In this document: positions 7,394-15,949 of the stretch, in pieces | How positions within the stretch are numbered: the stretch's first letter is position 1 | Layout of the letters: the number at the start of each line of letters is the position of its first letter | Assembly (NCBI GenBank): GCA_019694675.1 | Contig: JAIBBK010000006.1 | Span: 34,281 to 98,280 of the forward strand | Direction of reading: 5' to 3' | Source of the DNA: Ignavibacteria bacterium | GTDB taxonomy: Bacteria; Bacteroidota; Ignavibacteria; Tepidaquicellales; Tepidaquicellaceae | Length of the DNA: 64,000 nt | The notes under the pieces: model-generated | The model's input: only the letters and a program-made list of their open reading frames with translations | Databases searched by the model: none | Told to the model about the DNA's origin: nothing | Position numbers and translations under genes: made by a program

Positions 7394-9745
7394 ATGAACA
7401 ATCCCAACAGATTTGCAAGGTTCGTGCTTTCTTCTCTCATCATCCTTGTAATTTCAGCACAATCATTTGCACAGTTCAAGCTGACAGTACTTCACAACAA
7501 TGACGGAGAATCAAAGCTCCTGAATGCAGGCACAGGAAATCTTGTGAACTTTGGCGGAGTATCGAGATTCAAGACTCTTCTTGATTCGCTCAGGGCACAG
7601 TCAGGCTCTGCAAACATTCCCTCAATTATGCTCGCCGCCGGAGATAATACGCTTGCAGGACCTGAGTTTTACGTAAGCCAGCAACTGCCTTACGGCACAC
7701 CTTTCTACGACGTGGTTGCCATGAACTCATTCGACTATGACGCAATCTGTATAGGTAATCATGATTTCGATTTCGGCCCTGATCTTCTTGCGCGAATCAT
7801 AAGGGACTTTCAGCCGCTTCCGCAGGCGCCGTGGCTCTGTGCAAATGCCGATTTCAGCGGTGAAGACAGCCTTCAGGCATTGGTCAATTCAGGAAGGATC
7901 GCCCCGACAAAAGTGCTGAACATTAACGGAGTACAGGTCGGGATCATCGGCGCAATTACTCCGAGACTTCCTTTCATCTCAAGCCCTGGAAATGTTGTTA
8001 TAGACACAAATGTGGCTAACATAGTGCAGTCACAGGTGAACACCCTTACGAATAACGGCGTCGGAATCATAATTCTCATCAGCCATCTTCAAACAATTAA
8101 GGAAGACTCAGCACTCTGCAGAAGAATCTCAGGCGTTGACATTATGGTCGGCGGTGGTGGCAGTGAAGTTCTTGCTAACCAGGGTGACCTGCTTGTGCCG
8201 GGAGATTTGGTTTACGGAAGCTATCCGTACTATGTTCCCAACCTTAACAATGTGAACGTCCCTCTCATTACAACAGAAGGAGCGTATAAGTATATTGGAA
8301 AGTTCACAGGAGAGTTTGACAATCTCGGCAACCTGATCTCTGTTGATACTTCAAGCGGTCCGGTGAGAGTTGCCGGAGGAAGCAATCCTGATTCTGTAAC
8401 AAGAAATGCACAATTGGTAAGTGATGTTGATGTTCCTATCACCGCAGGACTTGCAGGTCTTGCTTCAAACGTTTTGGCGCAGACAAATACAGCTCTTGAC
8501 GGCAGAAGGACAGCAGTCAGGACAAAAGAGACGAATCTCGGAAACCTGATCGCAGATGCATTTCTTTGGAGCGCTTCACAATCTGCGAGCAACGGATCCG
8601 GATTGCCGGTTCCGGACATTGCACTTCAGAACGGAGGAGGGATCAGAAACAACAGCATAATTCCTGCCGGTAACTTCAGCGAGCTCAATGCATTCGCAGT
8701 GCTTCCCTTTGCAAACTTCCTTAGTATTGTACCTAATGTTCCGAGATCACAGGTAAAGGAGATTCTCGAGAATGCAATCTCCAACATTGCACAGACGGAC
8801 GGCAGATTTGCCCAGGTTGGAGGTCTGAGAGTTGAGTACAATCTTCAGGGTCAAAGGCAGATCGTTGACAATGACGGAAATGTTCTGACACCGGGCACAA
8901 GAGTAAGAAATGCTGAAGTAGTCAATCAGACTAATGGAATCTCATATCCGATTGTTCAAAATGGAGAGGTTGTTCCCGGACCGGGAATTAACATTGCAAC
9001 AATAGATTTTCTCGCAAGAGGAGGTGATCAGTATCCATTCAGGGGTGCTCCTTTTACCAATCTCGCAATCAGCTATACGGGGGCTCTGATTGATTACTTG
9101 CAGAACGGGCTCGGTGGTGTTGTTGATTCTGCCCAGTATCCTCTGACAGGTTCAGGTAGAATTACAATTCTTGATGTTCCGTTGCCGGTTGAGCTTGCGT
9201 CATTTACCTCATCAGTGAGCGGAAGGAACGTCACACTCAACTGGTCAACATCTTCAGAGCTGAACAGCATGGCCTTTGATGTAGAAAGATCCGCAGAAAG
9301 CGGAAGCTGGATTAAGGTGGGCAGTGTTTCCGGATCGGGCACAACCAATGAGATCAGAAATTACACTTTCGAAGACAGAAATCTGAATACAGGCCGATAC
9401 ACCTACAGACTCAAGCAGATTGACTTCAATGGAGAGTTCGAGTATCACAATATGACGGGCGAAGTTGTAATTGGTATTCCGGCCGTCTTCAGCTTGTCTC
9501 AGAATTATCCTAACCCGTTCAATCCGACAACGAAGATCAACTATGATGTACCTGCAGAAACTTTTGTCACTCTTAAGATCTTCGATATAGCCGGAAACGA
9601 AATAATGACACTTGTAAATGAGAAAGTCAGCGCCGGAAGCTATTCCGTCACGTTCTCAGGTGCAAACCTTTCGAGCGGAATGTACATATACAGGCTTCTC
9701 GCCGGAGACTTCTCCGCGACAAGAAAGATGACTTTGATCAAATAG
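7394..9745 (+). CDS. Secreted 5'-nucleotidase/UshA-like metallophosphoesterase with T9SS tail
   Basis: 783 residues from the ATG at 7394, which directly opens the signal peptide (MNNPNRFARFVLSSLIILV, then SAQSFAQ). The N-terminal calcineurin-like domain has LTVLHNNDGESK, GNHDFDFGPD and LISHLQ. The 5'-nucleotidase C-domain has LQNGGGIRNN and, later, DFLARGGDQYPF. A linker domain (PVELASFTSSVSGRNVTLNW) leads to a T9SS tail with LSQNYPNPFNPTTKI and a terminal RKMTLIK. It should release phosphate from nucleotides outside the cell. The usual D-x-H metal motif reads D-G-E, and the later G-H-x-H-type motif reads GGGGSE, so metal binding differs from UshA. A hairpin terminator follows. Confidence 0.9.
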   Translation: MNNPNRFARFVLSSLIILVISAQSFAQFKLTVLHNNDGESKLLNAGTGNLVNFGGVSRFKTLLDSLRAQSGSANIPSIMLAAGDNTLAGPEFYVSQQLPYGTPFYDVVAMNSFDYDAICIGNHDFDFGPDLLARIIRDFQPLPQAPWLCANADFSGEDSLQALVNSGRIAPTKVLNINGVQVGIIGAITPRLPFISSPGNVVIDTNVANIVQSQVNTLTNNGVGIIILISHLQTIKEDSALCRRISGVDIMVGGGGSEVLANQGDLLVPGDLVYGSYPYYVPNLNNVNVPLITTEGAYKYIGKFTGEFDNLGNLISVDTSSGPVRVAGGSNPDSVTRNAQLVSDVDVPITAGLAGLASNVLAQTNTALDGRRTAVRTKETNLGNLIADAFLWSASQSASNGSGLPVPDIALQNGGGIRNNSIIPAGNFSELNAFAVLPFANFLSIVPNVPRSQVKEILENAISNIAQTDGRFAQVGGLRVEYNLQGQRQIVDNDGNVLTPGTRVRNAEVVNQTNGISYPIVQNGEVVPGPGINIATIDFLARGGDQYPFRGAPFTNLAISYTGALIDYLQNGLGGVVDSAQYPLTGSGRITILDVPLPVELASFTSSVSGRNVTLNWSTSSELNSMAFDVERSAESGSWIKVGSVSGSGTTNEIRNYTFEDRNLNTGRYTYRLKQIDFNGEFEYHNMTGEVVIGIPAVFSLSQNYPNPFNPTTKINYDVPAETFVTLKIFDIAGNEIMTLVNEKVSAGSYSVTFSGANLSSGMYIYRLLAGDFSATRKMTLIK

Positions 9746-9771
9746 TTTTCTGTTCCGAATATCCTGTTAAG

Positions 9772-9806
9772 CAAGAGCCCCGGAGATTTCCGGGGCTCTT
9801 GAATTT
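9772..9806 (+). terminator. Rho-independent terminator
   Basis: A perfect 13-bp stem (CAAGAGCCCCGGA, 9772-9784, pairing with 9789-9801) with a 4-base loop is followed by AATTTT. It lies 26 bp after the stop of the 5'-nucleotidase-like gene. Confidence 0.85.
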
Positions 9807-9914
9807 TATCCGGCACTGTTCTGCAGGCTTCTTCATTAAGTCCTTCTGAGATCGTTTTCCCCGATCATCCGATCCATAATTGCAGACAATGACTAACTGT
9901 CCTCTTCTTCATAT

Positions 9915-12900
9915 TCACCTGCTCATAAACACCGCCGCCTTCAGCGTCTTTGCGCCTGCGCTTCCGCAGTCAACGTAAACAATGTACATCCCGCTTGCAA
10001 CGTAGCTCCCGTCGCTGTTCTTCAGATCCCACTTCTGCAGTGAACTGTTAGGGTCACTGCTGTCCCTGATGATCTTCTTTACAAGCACTCCGTCAAGAGT
10101 GTAGATGTAGATCGTGCTCCTGAGAGGAAGATTCGAGAAGTATATGAACTTCTCTCCTCCGGAATCATACTCAAGCTCGGAAGTTGCAAAGTACGGATTC
10201 GGAAACACATTGATTGAGGCGATCTCGGCTGAAGTTATGTTTGAACTGCTTATGCTTATGCCCTTCACTTCCCATGTGTACCTGAGTGGATAGCCCGGAA
10301 CAAACTCCGGCTTCGTGATCCTGTACGGCCAAACTGTAAGCACATCACCTTCAGTGAATTTCATTGGACTTCCGCCGGATGTCTTCTTTGCGCGGGGATG
10401 CCACGCATACATCACATCCATCGCAGGAAATCCAATCGTGGGATTTCCAATGCCGGGATTCTTACCTGTGTATGCCTGATTCGGAACTGGGTCATAATCG
10501 GAAGCCAGTATGTATGTGAAATGATAATTGCCAAGCAAAGACGTATCCGGATCCCATAACGAATTGTTGTCCTTGTCAAGGAATGCAGTGTTCAACTGCC
10601 TTGGGGTGCCTCCGGTCGAATCAAGTTCGTCAACGGCGAACACACTGAACGGTACATCAACCATGTCTGCATAAGGAGTGTTCGTCAGATTTGTATCCGC
10701 AGGAACATATCTGTATGATTTTGACGGTTGTCCGAATACGATCTTTATCTTCCTAAGAGGCCCGCCTGTGAGGATTGCATTTTGCCCGGAAACGGGAGTG
10801 AAGTGCTTCCCGTTCGCCTTGACCCTGGAAACGCTGTTGCGGAACGTGCCGTTTGTCGGAAAACTCATACCAATACTGCGGCTTTGATATTGCCGGTTGG
10901 TGATCATCTTAGCAGTCTTAACTGCCGTCGTATCGGGGCCTTCAAACCAAAGATTCTGAGCTGGTTCGTAATCCCAGCCGTTCCTGTATGATGACTTACC
11001 TGGCTGTATGACAGACCCCTTGTCGGGGATCATTCCCGAATCTCTGTAGTCAAAGTGATGAAGTATCATTCCGTCAACAATCCGGGCAGTGTCATGCCCG
11101 TATGAGAAGTTTGGCACGTTCTTCAATAAGGTATCAATTATGCCAAAGGACTCTCTAAGCAAAGTCCAGGTAGGAATGTCAATTGTGCCTCCGATTTCTG
11201 AAGTGTAAGATGACTTCAGCAATCTTAGCGGATCTGCTATTACAGGCAATACCGTCATGGTTCGCTGATCAGTAAAAAGGGTATCTCCCATTTTGTATTC
11301 AGTACTTAATTCAGGGGAGTTGTTTTGCACAACTATCTTAATGATATTGTCGGGCAAAGACGAACGAAGAACTTTAGGAAGAGAGTAAAAGCCGCCTGTG
11401 GGATCGAAGTAATAAGCTGTCACGGAGAATTTGTACTCGCTCCCGTTTATAAAAGCGCCCCGGCTCACAGTATCCATTTCCAATTCAAGCACTCTTGCTA
11501 TCCCATTGTCAGAGCCCGGTTGCACTATGCCATATATTATGCCTTGGTAGTTTTCAAGATATACGCTGTCCCTGATATCCCTGATTCCGTCAGCAATATC
11601 AAATGTCTTTAGAAGTATAGTATCGGCGGATGACGGATTCGAATAATTGGGAAGTATTCTGTAAACATTGTATCCCTGAAACTTATAGGTTCCTCCCGAA
11701 AGCTTGTTGGGATATGATATCTTCTCACAGGTATCGTTCCAGTACAGTACAATTTTCCCATTTCCCGATGTGCCATAAGTGACCCGGGGTTTGTCAACGT
11801 TTATCTCCGTGCTGAAATTGTTGTTTAAATATTGTCTTACAGACTTTGAAATTAGTTTGAGAATGCTGACACTGTTCCTGTTGTTATTGCCACGGGCAAT
11901 GATCTGGGCAGTAATTATTGACTGGGTATCACCCGGATTCATTGTAACCGGTCCGCAGGAATGAATGGTCCTGCGGTCACCGCCTGCTTGTTCAGTCCAC
12001 CCTGTGCTTGATTCAGGATCACCATTATAAGGAAATTTAGTTGGATGTCCTGTGATGGGATTTATCCATGGAGTGTTGTTCAATCTCAAACCCTGAAGGC
12101 TATTGTAAGTTTGACGGAAATTGTATGGATCACCTACAACAGGGTCACTGCTATAATAGGAATTGAATGAAGACATTTCGGAAATCCTGCAACCCGGCTT
12201 CACTACGAGTCTGTCGCTTCCGGGAGGATCAAAATACTTTGCGGTATCTCCAGGAGACATTTGCAGCGGACCCCTTATGATCTGAAATCCAACAGCAGGG
12301 CAAGCAGCACCGTAAATATCGTCAATACCTGAAAAATTATATGTATAGCCTAAGCTTAAAACAGAATCACTGCCTACAGCATCATCAGGAGCGCTTCCAA
12401 GGTCATCATCTGTCCAGATCGAAAAATAACAATTCTCCCATGCAACACTGCTGCGGTTTATGATCTTCATTTCCGTATAGATGACCCCGGAAAGTGATCC
12501 GTAAGATCTTTCATAGCACCAGTTCGTCTGCAGTATCTGTGCCTTCAGCGGCGCCGTGCTTCCTGCATTGTTGCCGTGGGCTTCCGGATAGCCGTCCGTA
12601 TATGAGTAAAACATTGTCTGGTCTCCCATGAGGAACGGCTTGCCGTCTGAACCTCTGTATGCTCCCTGTTCATAAGGCCAGTGAATGTAGTCGTAAGTAT
12701 TTGTTTCATTCTTGTTTATGACATAGATCCTGTACAGCGAGTCATCCTTTCCCTGCGGATTGCCGCCTGCGTCAATGTATCCCGGCAGATACTCATAATC
12801 ATATTCTGCAATGGCAATCAGTGTGTCATCACCCACCTTTGCGCCTATCCAAAGTCCGGATGCATAACGCGCAAACTTTCCGCTTCCTTTCGGCCATTCG

Positions 12901-13109
12901 AATCCTGAATTGCCTGTTGTCGGATTCCTGTTGACGCTCCCGTTATTCCTGTACCATGTCCTTATGTTGTTTGCGTCCATCTGCTTACTGCTGATGATCA
13001 CTGCAGAAGGCTGGTCTTTGCGAAGTCCGGTAGATTCATTGACGGCTGTGATCAGGAGTATTGCCGTTATGATCAGCGCATAGAAAAAGAAAAAAGAAAC
13101 TGACTTCAT
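9915..13109 (-). CDS. Giant surface protein with variant T9SS tail (paralogue 1)
   Basis: 1064 residues from the ATG at 13107-13109. An upstream in-frame ATG (13119-13121) lies only 4 bp from the promoter box, so it is probably before or at the RNA start. A hydrophobic leader is followed by ISSKQMDANNIRTWYRNNGS, the first block shared with the paralogue at 37325-40525. The pair align nearly gap-free at the N-terminus (YASGLWIGA, IAEYDYEYLPGYID, GDQTMFYSYTDGYPEAH) and again at the end. The tail reads INVFPNPYFATSELEYD, then IYIYTLDGVLVKKI and ASGMYIVYVDCGSAGAKTLK: a FPNPY variant of the T9SS sorting domain. No enzyme motif was seen. Fibronectin-like strands are likely. A surface structural or adhesive role is inference. 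Confidence 0.85.
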   Translation of the reverse strand: MKSVSFFFFYALIITAILLITAVNESTGLRKDQPSAVIISSKQMDANNIRTWYRNNGSVNRNPTTGNSGFEWPKGSGKFARYASGLWIGAKVGDDTLIAIAEYDYEYLPGYIDAGGNPQGKDDSLYRIYVINKNETNTYDYIHWPYEQGAYRGSDGKPFLMGDQTMFYSYTDGYPEAHGNNAGSTAPLKAQILQTNWCYERSYGSLSGVIYTEMKIINRSSVAWENCYFSIWTDDDLGSAPDDAVGSDSVLSLGYTYNFSGIDDIYGAACPAVGFQIIRGPLQMSPGDTAKYFDPPGSDRLVVKPGCRISEMSSFNSYYSSDPVVGDPYNFRQTYNSLQGLRLNNTPWINPITGHPTKFPYNGDPESSTGWTEQAGGDRRTIHSCGPVTMNPGDTQSIITAQIIARGNNNRNSVSILKLISKSVRQYLNNNFSTEINVDKPRVTYGTSGNGKIVLYWNDTCEKISYPNKLSGGTYKFQGYNVYRILPNYSNPSSADTILLKTFDIADGIRDIRDSVYLENYQGIIYGIVQPGSDNGIARVLELEMDTVSRGAFINGSEYKFSVTAYYFDPTGGFYSLPKVLRSSLPDNIIKIVVQNNSPELSTEYKMGDTLFTDQRTMTVLPVIADPLRLLKSSYTSEIGGTIDIPTWTLLRESFGIIDTLLKNVPNFSYGHDTARIVDGMILHHFDYRDSGMIPDKGSVIQPGKSSYRNGWDYEPAQNLWFEGPDTTAVKTAKMITNRQYQSRSIGMSFPTNGTFRNSVSRVKANGKHFTPVSGQNAILTGGPLRKIKIVFGQPSKSYRYVPADTNLTNTPYADMVDVPFSVFAVDELDSTGGTPRQLNTAFLDKDNNSLWDPDTSLLGNYHFTYILASDYDPVPNQAYTGKNPGIGNPTIGFPAMDVMYAWHPRAKKTSGGSPMKFTEGDVLTVWPYRITKPEFVPGYPLRYTWEVKGISISSSNITSAEIASINVFPNPYFATSELEYDSGGEKFIYFSNLPLRSTIYIYTLDGVLVKKIIRDSSDPNSSLQKWDLKNSDGSYVASGMYIVYVDCGSAGAKTLKAAVFMSR

Positions 13110-13125
13110 GATATCTTTCATCAGT

Positions 13126-13157
13126 TCAATCTACCCGAATCCGCACTCCCGGTCAAA
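13126..13157 (-). promoter_or_regulatory. Promoter TTTG-N20-TAGATTGA, conserved with the paralogue
   Basis: On the minus strand TTTG (plus 13154-13157) and TAGATTGA (plus 13126-13133) are 20 bp apart. The paralogue at 37325 has TTTG-N20-TAGTTTTGA. Both also share GTCTTTGAC around the first box and ATTCGG just before the second, so the promoter was duplicated with the gene or is under selection. Confidence 0.65.
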
Positions 13158-13467
13158 GACATTTTTGGGGAATTTACAGGCCTGTTTGAAATGTCAGAAT
13201 AATGAAATGCTTTGCAAAAGCCCATACACTGCTTCTTTTGCGGGTTTTTGGGAGGAATTTCTTCGGACAAAAATCCGAATTTGACAGGCACGATCCTTCA
13301 GCAATGTGCAGTTACAATGCAACTTCTTAACAGAGGTTCTCTGCCCGGCACCGAATCTGCGCACAATGCCGAATTCCGGCATCGGTATGAATCGCAGTAA
13401 GTCAATGCCCGTCTCAATCTGAACACACGGCGGCCGGAACGCTGACAGCCGCAACTCCTTCGCAGGA
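13158..13467. other. Intergenic region, little content
   Basis: I find no convincing gene. The only structure noted is a 6-bp stem TTCGGA/TCCGAA (13262-13279) with an A-rich loop. Open frames on both strands lack family resemblance and any start signal. Confidence 0.4.
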
Positions 13468-13785
13468 TTATCTGCCGTATCTCGGGATCAGATGAATGTG
13501 CGCATGCATGATGATCTGGCCTGCGGCTTCGCCGGCATTGATGCTGACATTGTAACCGTTGGGGAAATGATATTCGTCGGTGTGGATCTTCGCAAGGTCA
13601 AGCAATACAAGCATGGCGGCTTTCTCGTCAGAGCTAAGCTCGAAATATGTCTTCACATGCTTCTTTGAGATCACGAGCAGATGTCCCTTTGACTGCGGGA
13701 ATTTGTCTGGTATAACAAAGGCATGTTCGTTCTGGAAAAGAATGTTCTCGTTGTTGATGTTGCAGAATACACATGAATTTTCCAT
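13468..13785 (-). CDS. HIT family nucleotide-binding protein
   Basis: 105 residues. Motifs are SCVFCNI (C5 and C8, a likely zinc pair), IPDKFPQSKGHLLVISKKH, INAGEAAGQIIMHAHIHLI and the histidine triad H94-x-H96-x-H98, followed by PRYGR and the stop. HIT proteins hydrolyse or transfer nucleotides on substrates such as AMP-lysine or dinucleoside polyphosphates, with the triad as catalyst. The protein stops about 7 residues after the triad, while most relatives continue for 10-40 residues, so the C-terminus is short. It may still fold. The gene lies 20 bp downstream of a decayed secreted-protein gene on the same strand. Confidence 0.9.
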   Translation of the reverse strand: MENSCVFCNINNENILFQNEHAFVIPDKFPQSKGHLLVISKKHVKTYFELSSDEKAAMLVLLDLAKIHTDEYHFPNGYNVSINAGEAAGQIIMHAHIHLIPRYGR

Positions 13786-13805
13786 ACGTCTGATAAGTTT
13801 TTGGT

Positions 13806-14147
13806 TTATGGAATTATTCTTGATATGAATGAAGAAGCATTGTTGTCTGCTATGGCTATATCCGTCGCGTCCACGGTATTGTTTCCGTTAAGAACTTCGG
13901 GAAAATTTCCGGACAGATAAATGAATGCGGCGGCGTTTGCTTTCATGAAGAACTCAAGTGTGAAACTGCCGGATACGTCAACCGGCTTTGCAGGAGCATC
14001 AAGCCTGATCTTCACCCTGTCAATGTCGTTTGCACCGTTGCCGAAGGATCTCAGAGAATTGTTTTGAGCTCTGAGCTCGGGTGTGAATGCCAGCAGGATC
14101 GCGGGAATCACAATGAATAGTGTCAGCTTGATAAGTGATGTTCTCAT
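13806..14147 (-). pseudogene. Remnant of a secreted lectin-like protein: signal peptide and dockerin-like tail only
   Basis: 113 residues in one open frame. A signal peptide (IPAILLAFTPELRAQ) leads to VDVSGSFTLEFFMKANAA, which looks like the first strand of a LamG/concanavalin A-like domain. This jumps directly to FIYLSGNFPEVLNGNNTVDATD and DNNASSFISRIIP. The last 37 residues align without gaps to the second dockerin-like repeat of the proteins ending at 4701 and starting at 15950. The calcium loop is degraded (TDVNGDDF there, EVLNGNNT here). The simplest reading is an in-frame internal deletion joining the two ends of a once-large protein. It could still be expressed as a small secreted protein. 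No promoter was recognised. Confidence 0.6.
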
Positions 14148-14472
14148 ACCGGATTGTCTGTAAATTTACGGATGTACAACGGGAAATGAAATGCAGATAA
14201 GCTTATATGGGATTGCCCGGATCAGGCAATGAGAATAGGCTCTGGGGCGATGATTGCATTCTGTGAATTACACGGCCGGACATATTGGCATAAATCAAAG
14301 CAAGTAAGGCCGTTGTAAGTGCTGATCACACTTGCGGGTAAGATGATCGGCCCTCCGAAGGAACATTTCATTAACAGATCTGACATTGAATCATCCGTTC
14401 AAACATTCGGCTTTTCTTTTGGACTGAATAAAGTCCTGACCTTGCGTAAATTTTAAGAACATAATTTACAGG
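14148..14472. other. Intergenic region between divergent genes
   Basis: About 325 bp with no recognisable gene or RNA. It must hold the promoter of the gene at 14473; AT-rich sequence near 14442-14467 is compatible, but no box fits the pattern seen elsewhere. Confidence 0.4.
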
Positions 14473-15903
14473 ATGCTCAAGAATGACCTGCTGACATTGC
14501 TTTCAGCGTTCAGCGATAATGATCTGAAGAAGTTCGGCAAGTTTGTCAATTCACCGTACCACAACACAAATGCAAAGGCATCAGAACTTCTTGATGCACT
14601 CCGGCCGTTTCATCCCGGCTTTGGATCCGATACACTCACAAAGAAATTCCTGCACGGAAAACTCTACGGTAAAGGGAAATATGTTGAAGGAACGGTCAAC
14701 TACCTCTTGTCTGAGCTTCAGAGACTTGCGGAGAAGTTCATTTCCCTTGAAAACGCAGATCCGGAGATGTTCGGAATTTCATTGCTCAGATTTGCTAACA
14801 GAAATCTTGATGACAAGCTCTTTGACAAGTATCTTGCTTCAGCAAGGAAGTCAGTGAAGAGTTCAGAGTCTAATCTTTATCAGTTTCTCCTGTCCGACAT
14901 TCTTTCGGCGAGAATTCAGTCCGAACTGAATATTGTAACCAAGAAAGATGCATACAGAAAAGAATGGCTCGAGCCGTCAAAGTGGCTGATCAGGTTCTAC
15001 CTTGAGCACATATTAAAGAACCTAATCACTCTTACAAATTACAGGCACACCAAAAATCCGGATCTTAACATACCTATGCTTCAGGAAACTATCAGCTTCC
15101 TCGGAAATAACCCATCTTATCTCGATGATCCCGGAATGAAGTTCTCATACCGGCTGGTGAGGGTGATCGCATTCAGCGACGATTCGGACTATGCAGAAGT
15201 GAAGCGGGCGCTTTCGGGAAATCACAAGTTTCTGACCGACGCAAAGAGGTCTTCTGCTCTTGCGGCAATGCAGGTTTACTGCACAAATAAACTGCTTCAG
15301 GGCGACGACATGAGAATGGAAGAGTTTGAGATTGCGAAGCTTCGGCTGAAGGTCTTCCGTTTCTCAAAGAAGAACAGGATTCCCGTTGATATTTTTTACA
15401 AGACCTTCATGCTTGCTATATCAGTCAGGGACTTCTCATGGGCGAAGAAGTTTACGGAGGAATACGCCTGCCTTCTGAATGAAACATTTCAAAACAACGC
15501 TTTGCATTACTGCAAAGCTCGTTTGCTCTATCAGGATGGGAAGCTCAGCGATGCCCTTGAAGAGCTCAGCAGGATCAGATCGTTCTCCTTCATTCACTTC
15601 AAGCCTGCAGTGAAGATCCTTCAGCTTATGATATTCTTTGACCTGAATATGCTGAAAGAGGCGGAAGATTCTGCGCTTGCATTTTCGCAGTTCCTCCGCG
15701 GCGACAAACTTATCCCCGAAGAACACAAGAAAGCATACCGCTCATTTACACGCTATTATCATATGCTTGTAAATGCATTCTTATCCGGCAAGAAGAACAA
15801 AATAGATGACGTTACGGTCAGGATCGGTTCAGAAAAAGGATTCCTGATCGGGAAGAAATGGTTCCTGGAAAAACTCGGAAGCACAAAGAAAAAGAGCGCC
15901 TGA
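14473..15903 (+). CDS. Helical protein of unknown function, FxxFxxSPYxN family (copy 2)
   Basis: 476 residues, no signal peptide. It is a paralogue of the protein at 1120-2595. Shared points are the N-terminal pattern FGKFVNSPYHN, a GKGKY motif near residue 68, YLLSELQRLAEKF, and an ending with KKWFLEKL where copy 1 has SRWYFEKV. The rest is alpha-helical, with segments such as YCKARLLYQDGKLSDALEEL that resemble a TPR helix pair. I know no function for the family. Divergence between the copies is large, so they are probably not redundant. The next gene is convergent with a 46-bp gap. Confidence 0.8.
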   Translation: MLKNDLLTLLSAFSDNDLKKFGKFVNSPYHNTNAKASELLDALRPFHPGFGSDTLTKKFLHGKLYGKGKYVEGTVNYLLSELQRLAEKFISLENADPEMFGISLLRFANRNLDDKLFDKYLASARKSVKSSESNLYQFLLSDILSARIQSELNIVTKKDAYRKEWLEPSKWLIRFYLEHILKNLITLTNYRHTKNPDLNIPMLQETISFLGNNPSYLDDPGMKFSYRLVRVIAFSDDSDYAEVKRALSGNHKFLTDAKRSSALAAMQVYCTNKLLQGDDMRMEEFEIAKLRLKVFRFSKKNRIPVDIFYKTFMLAISVRDFSWAKKFTEEYACLLNETFQNNALHYCKARLLYQDGKLSDALEELSRIRSFSFIHFKPAVKILQLMIFFDLNMLKEAEDSALAFSQFLRGDKLIPEEHKKAYRSFTRYYHMLVNAFLSGKKNKIDDVTVRIGSEKGFLIGKKWFLEKLGSTKKKSA

Positions 15904-15926
15904 CCAAATCAACAAGCCGGGCGCTC
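15894..15926 (+). terminator. Possible hairpin terminator
   Basis: GAGCGCC (15894-15900) pairs with GGCGCTC (15920-15926) around a 19-base loop that includes the stop codon. It is followed by an A-rich stretch and no T-run, so its strength as a terminator is doubtful. Confidence 0.3.
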
Positions 15927-15949
15927 CTAAAAATGACTGCCGATTATTT

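Noticed and set aside
13110..13121. ATG at 13121 as start of giant paralogue 1
   Set aside because: It is 4 bp from the -7 box, whereas the ATG at 13109 leaves a leader like that of paralogue 2.
13194..13454. An 86-residue minus-strand frame downstream of the giant paralogue's promoter
   Set aside because: No family resemblance or ribosome signal. I also tested whether it continued the short HIT gene by frameshift, without convincing similarity.
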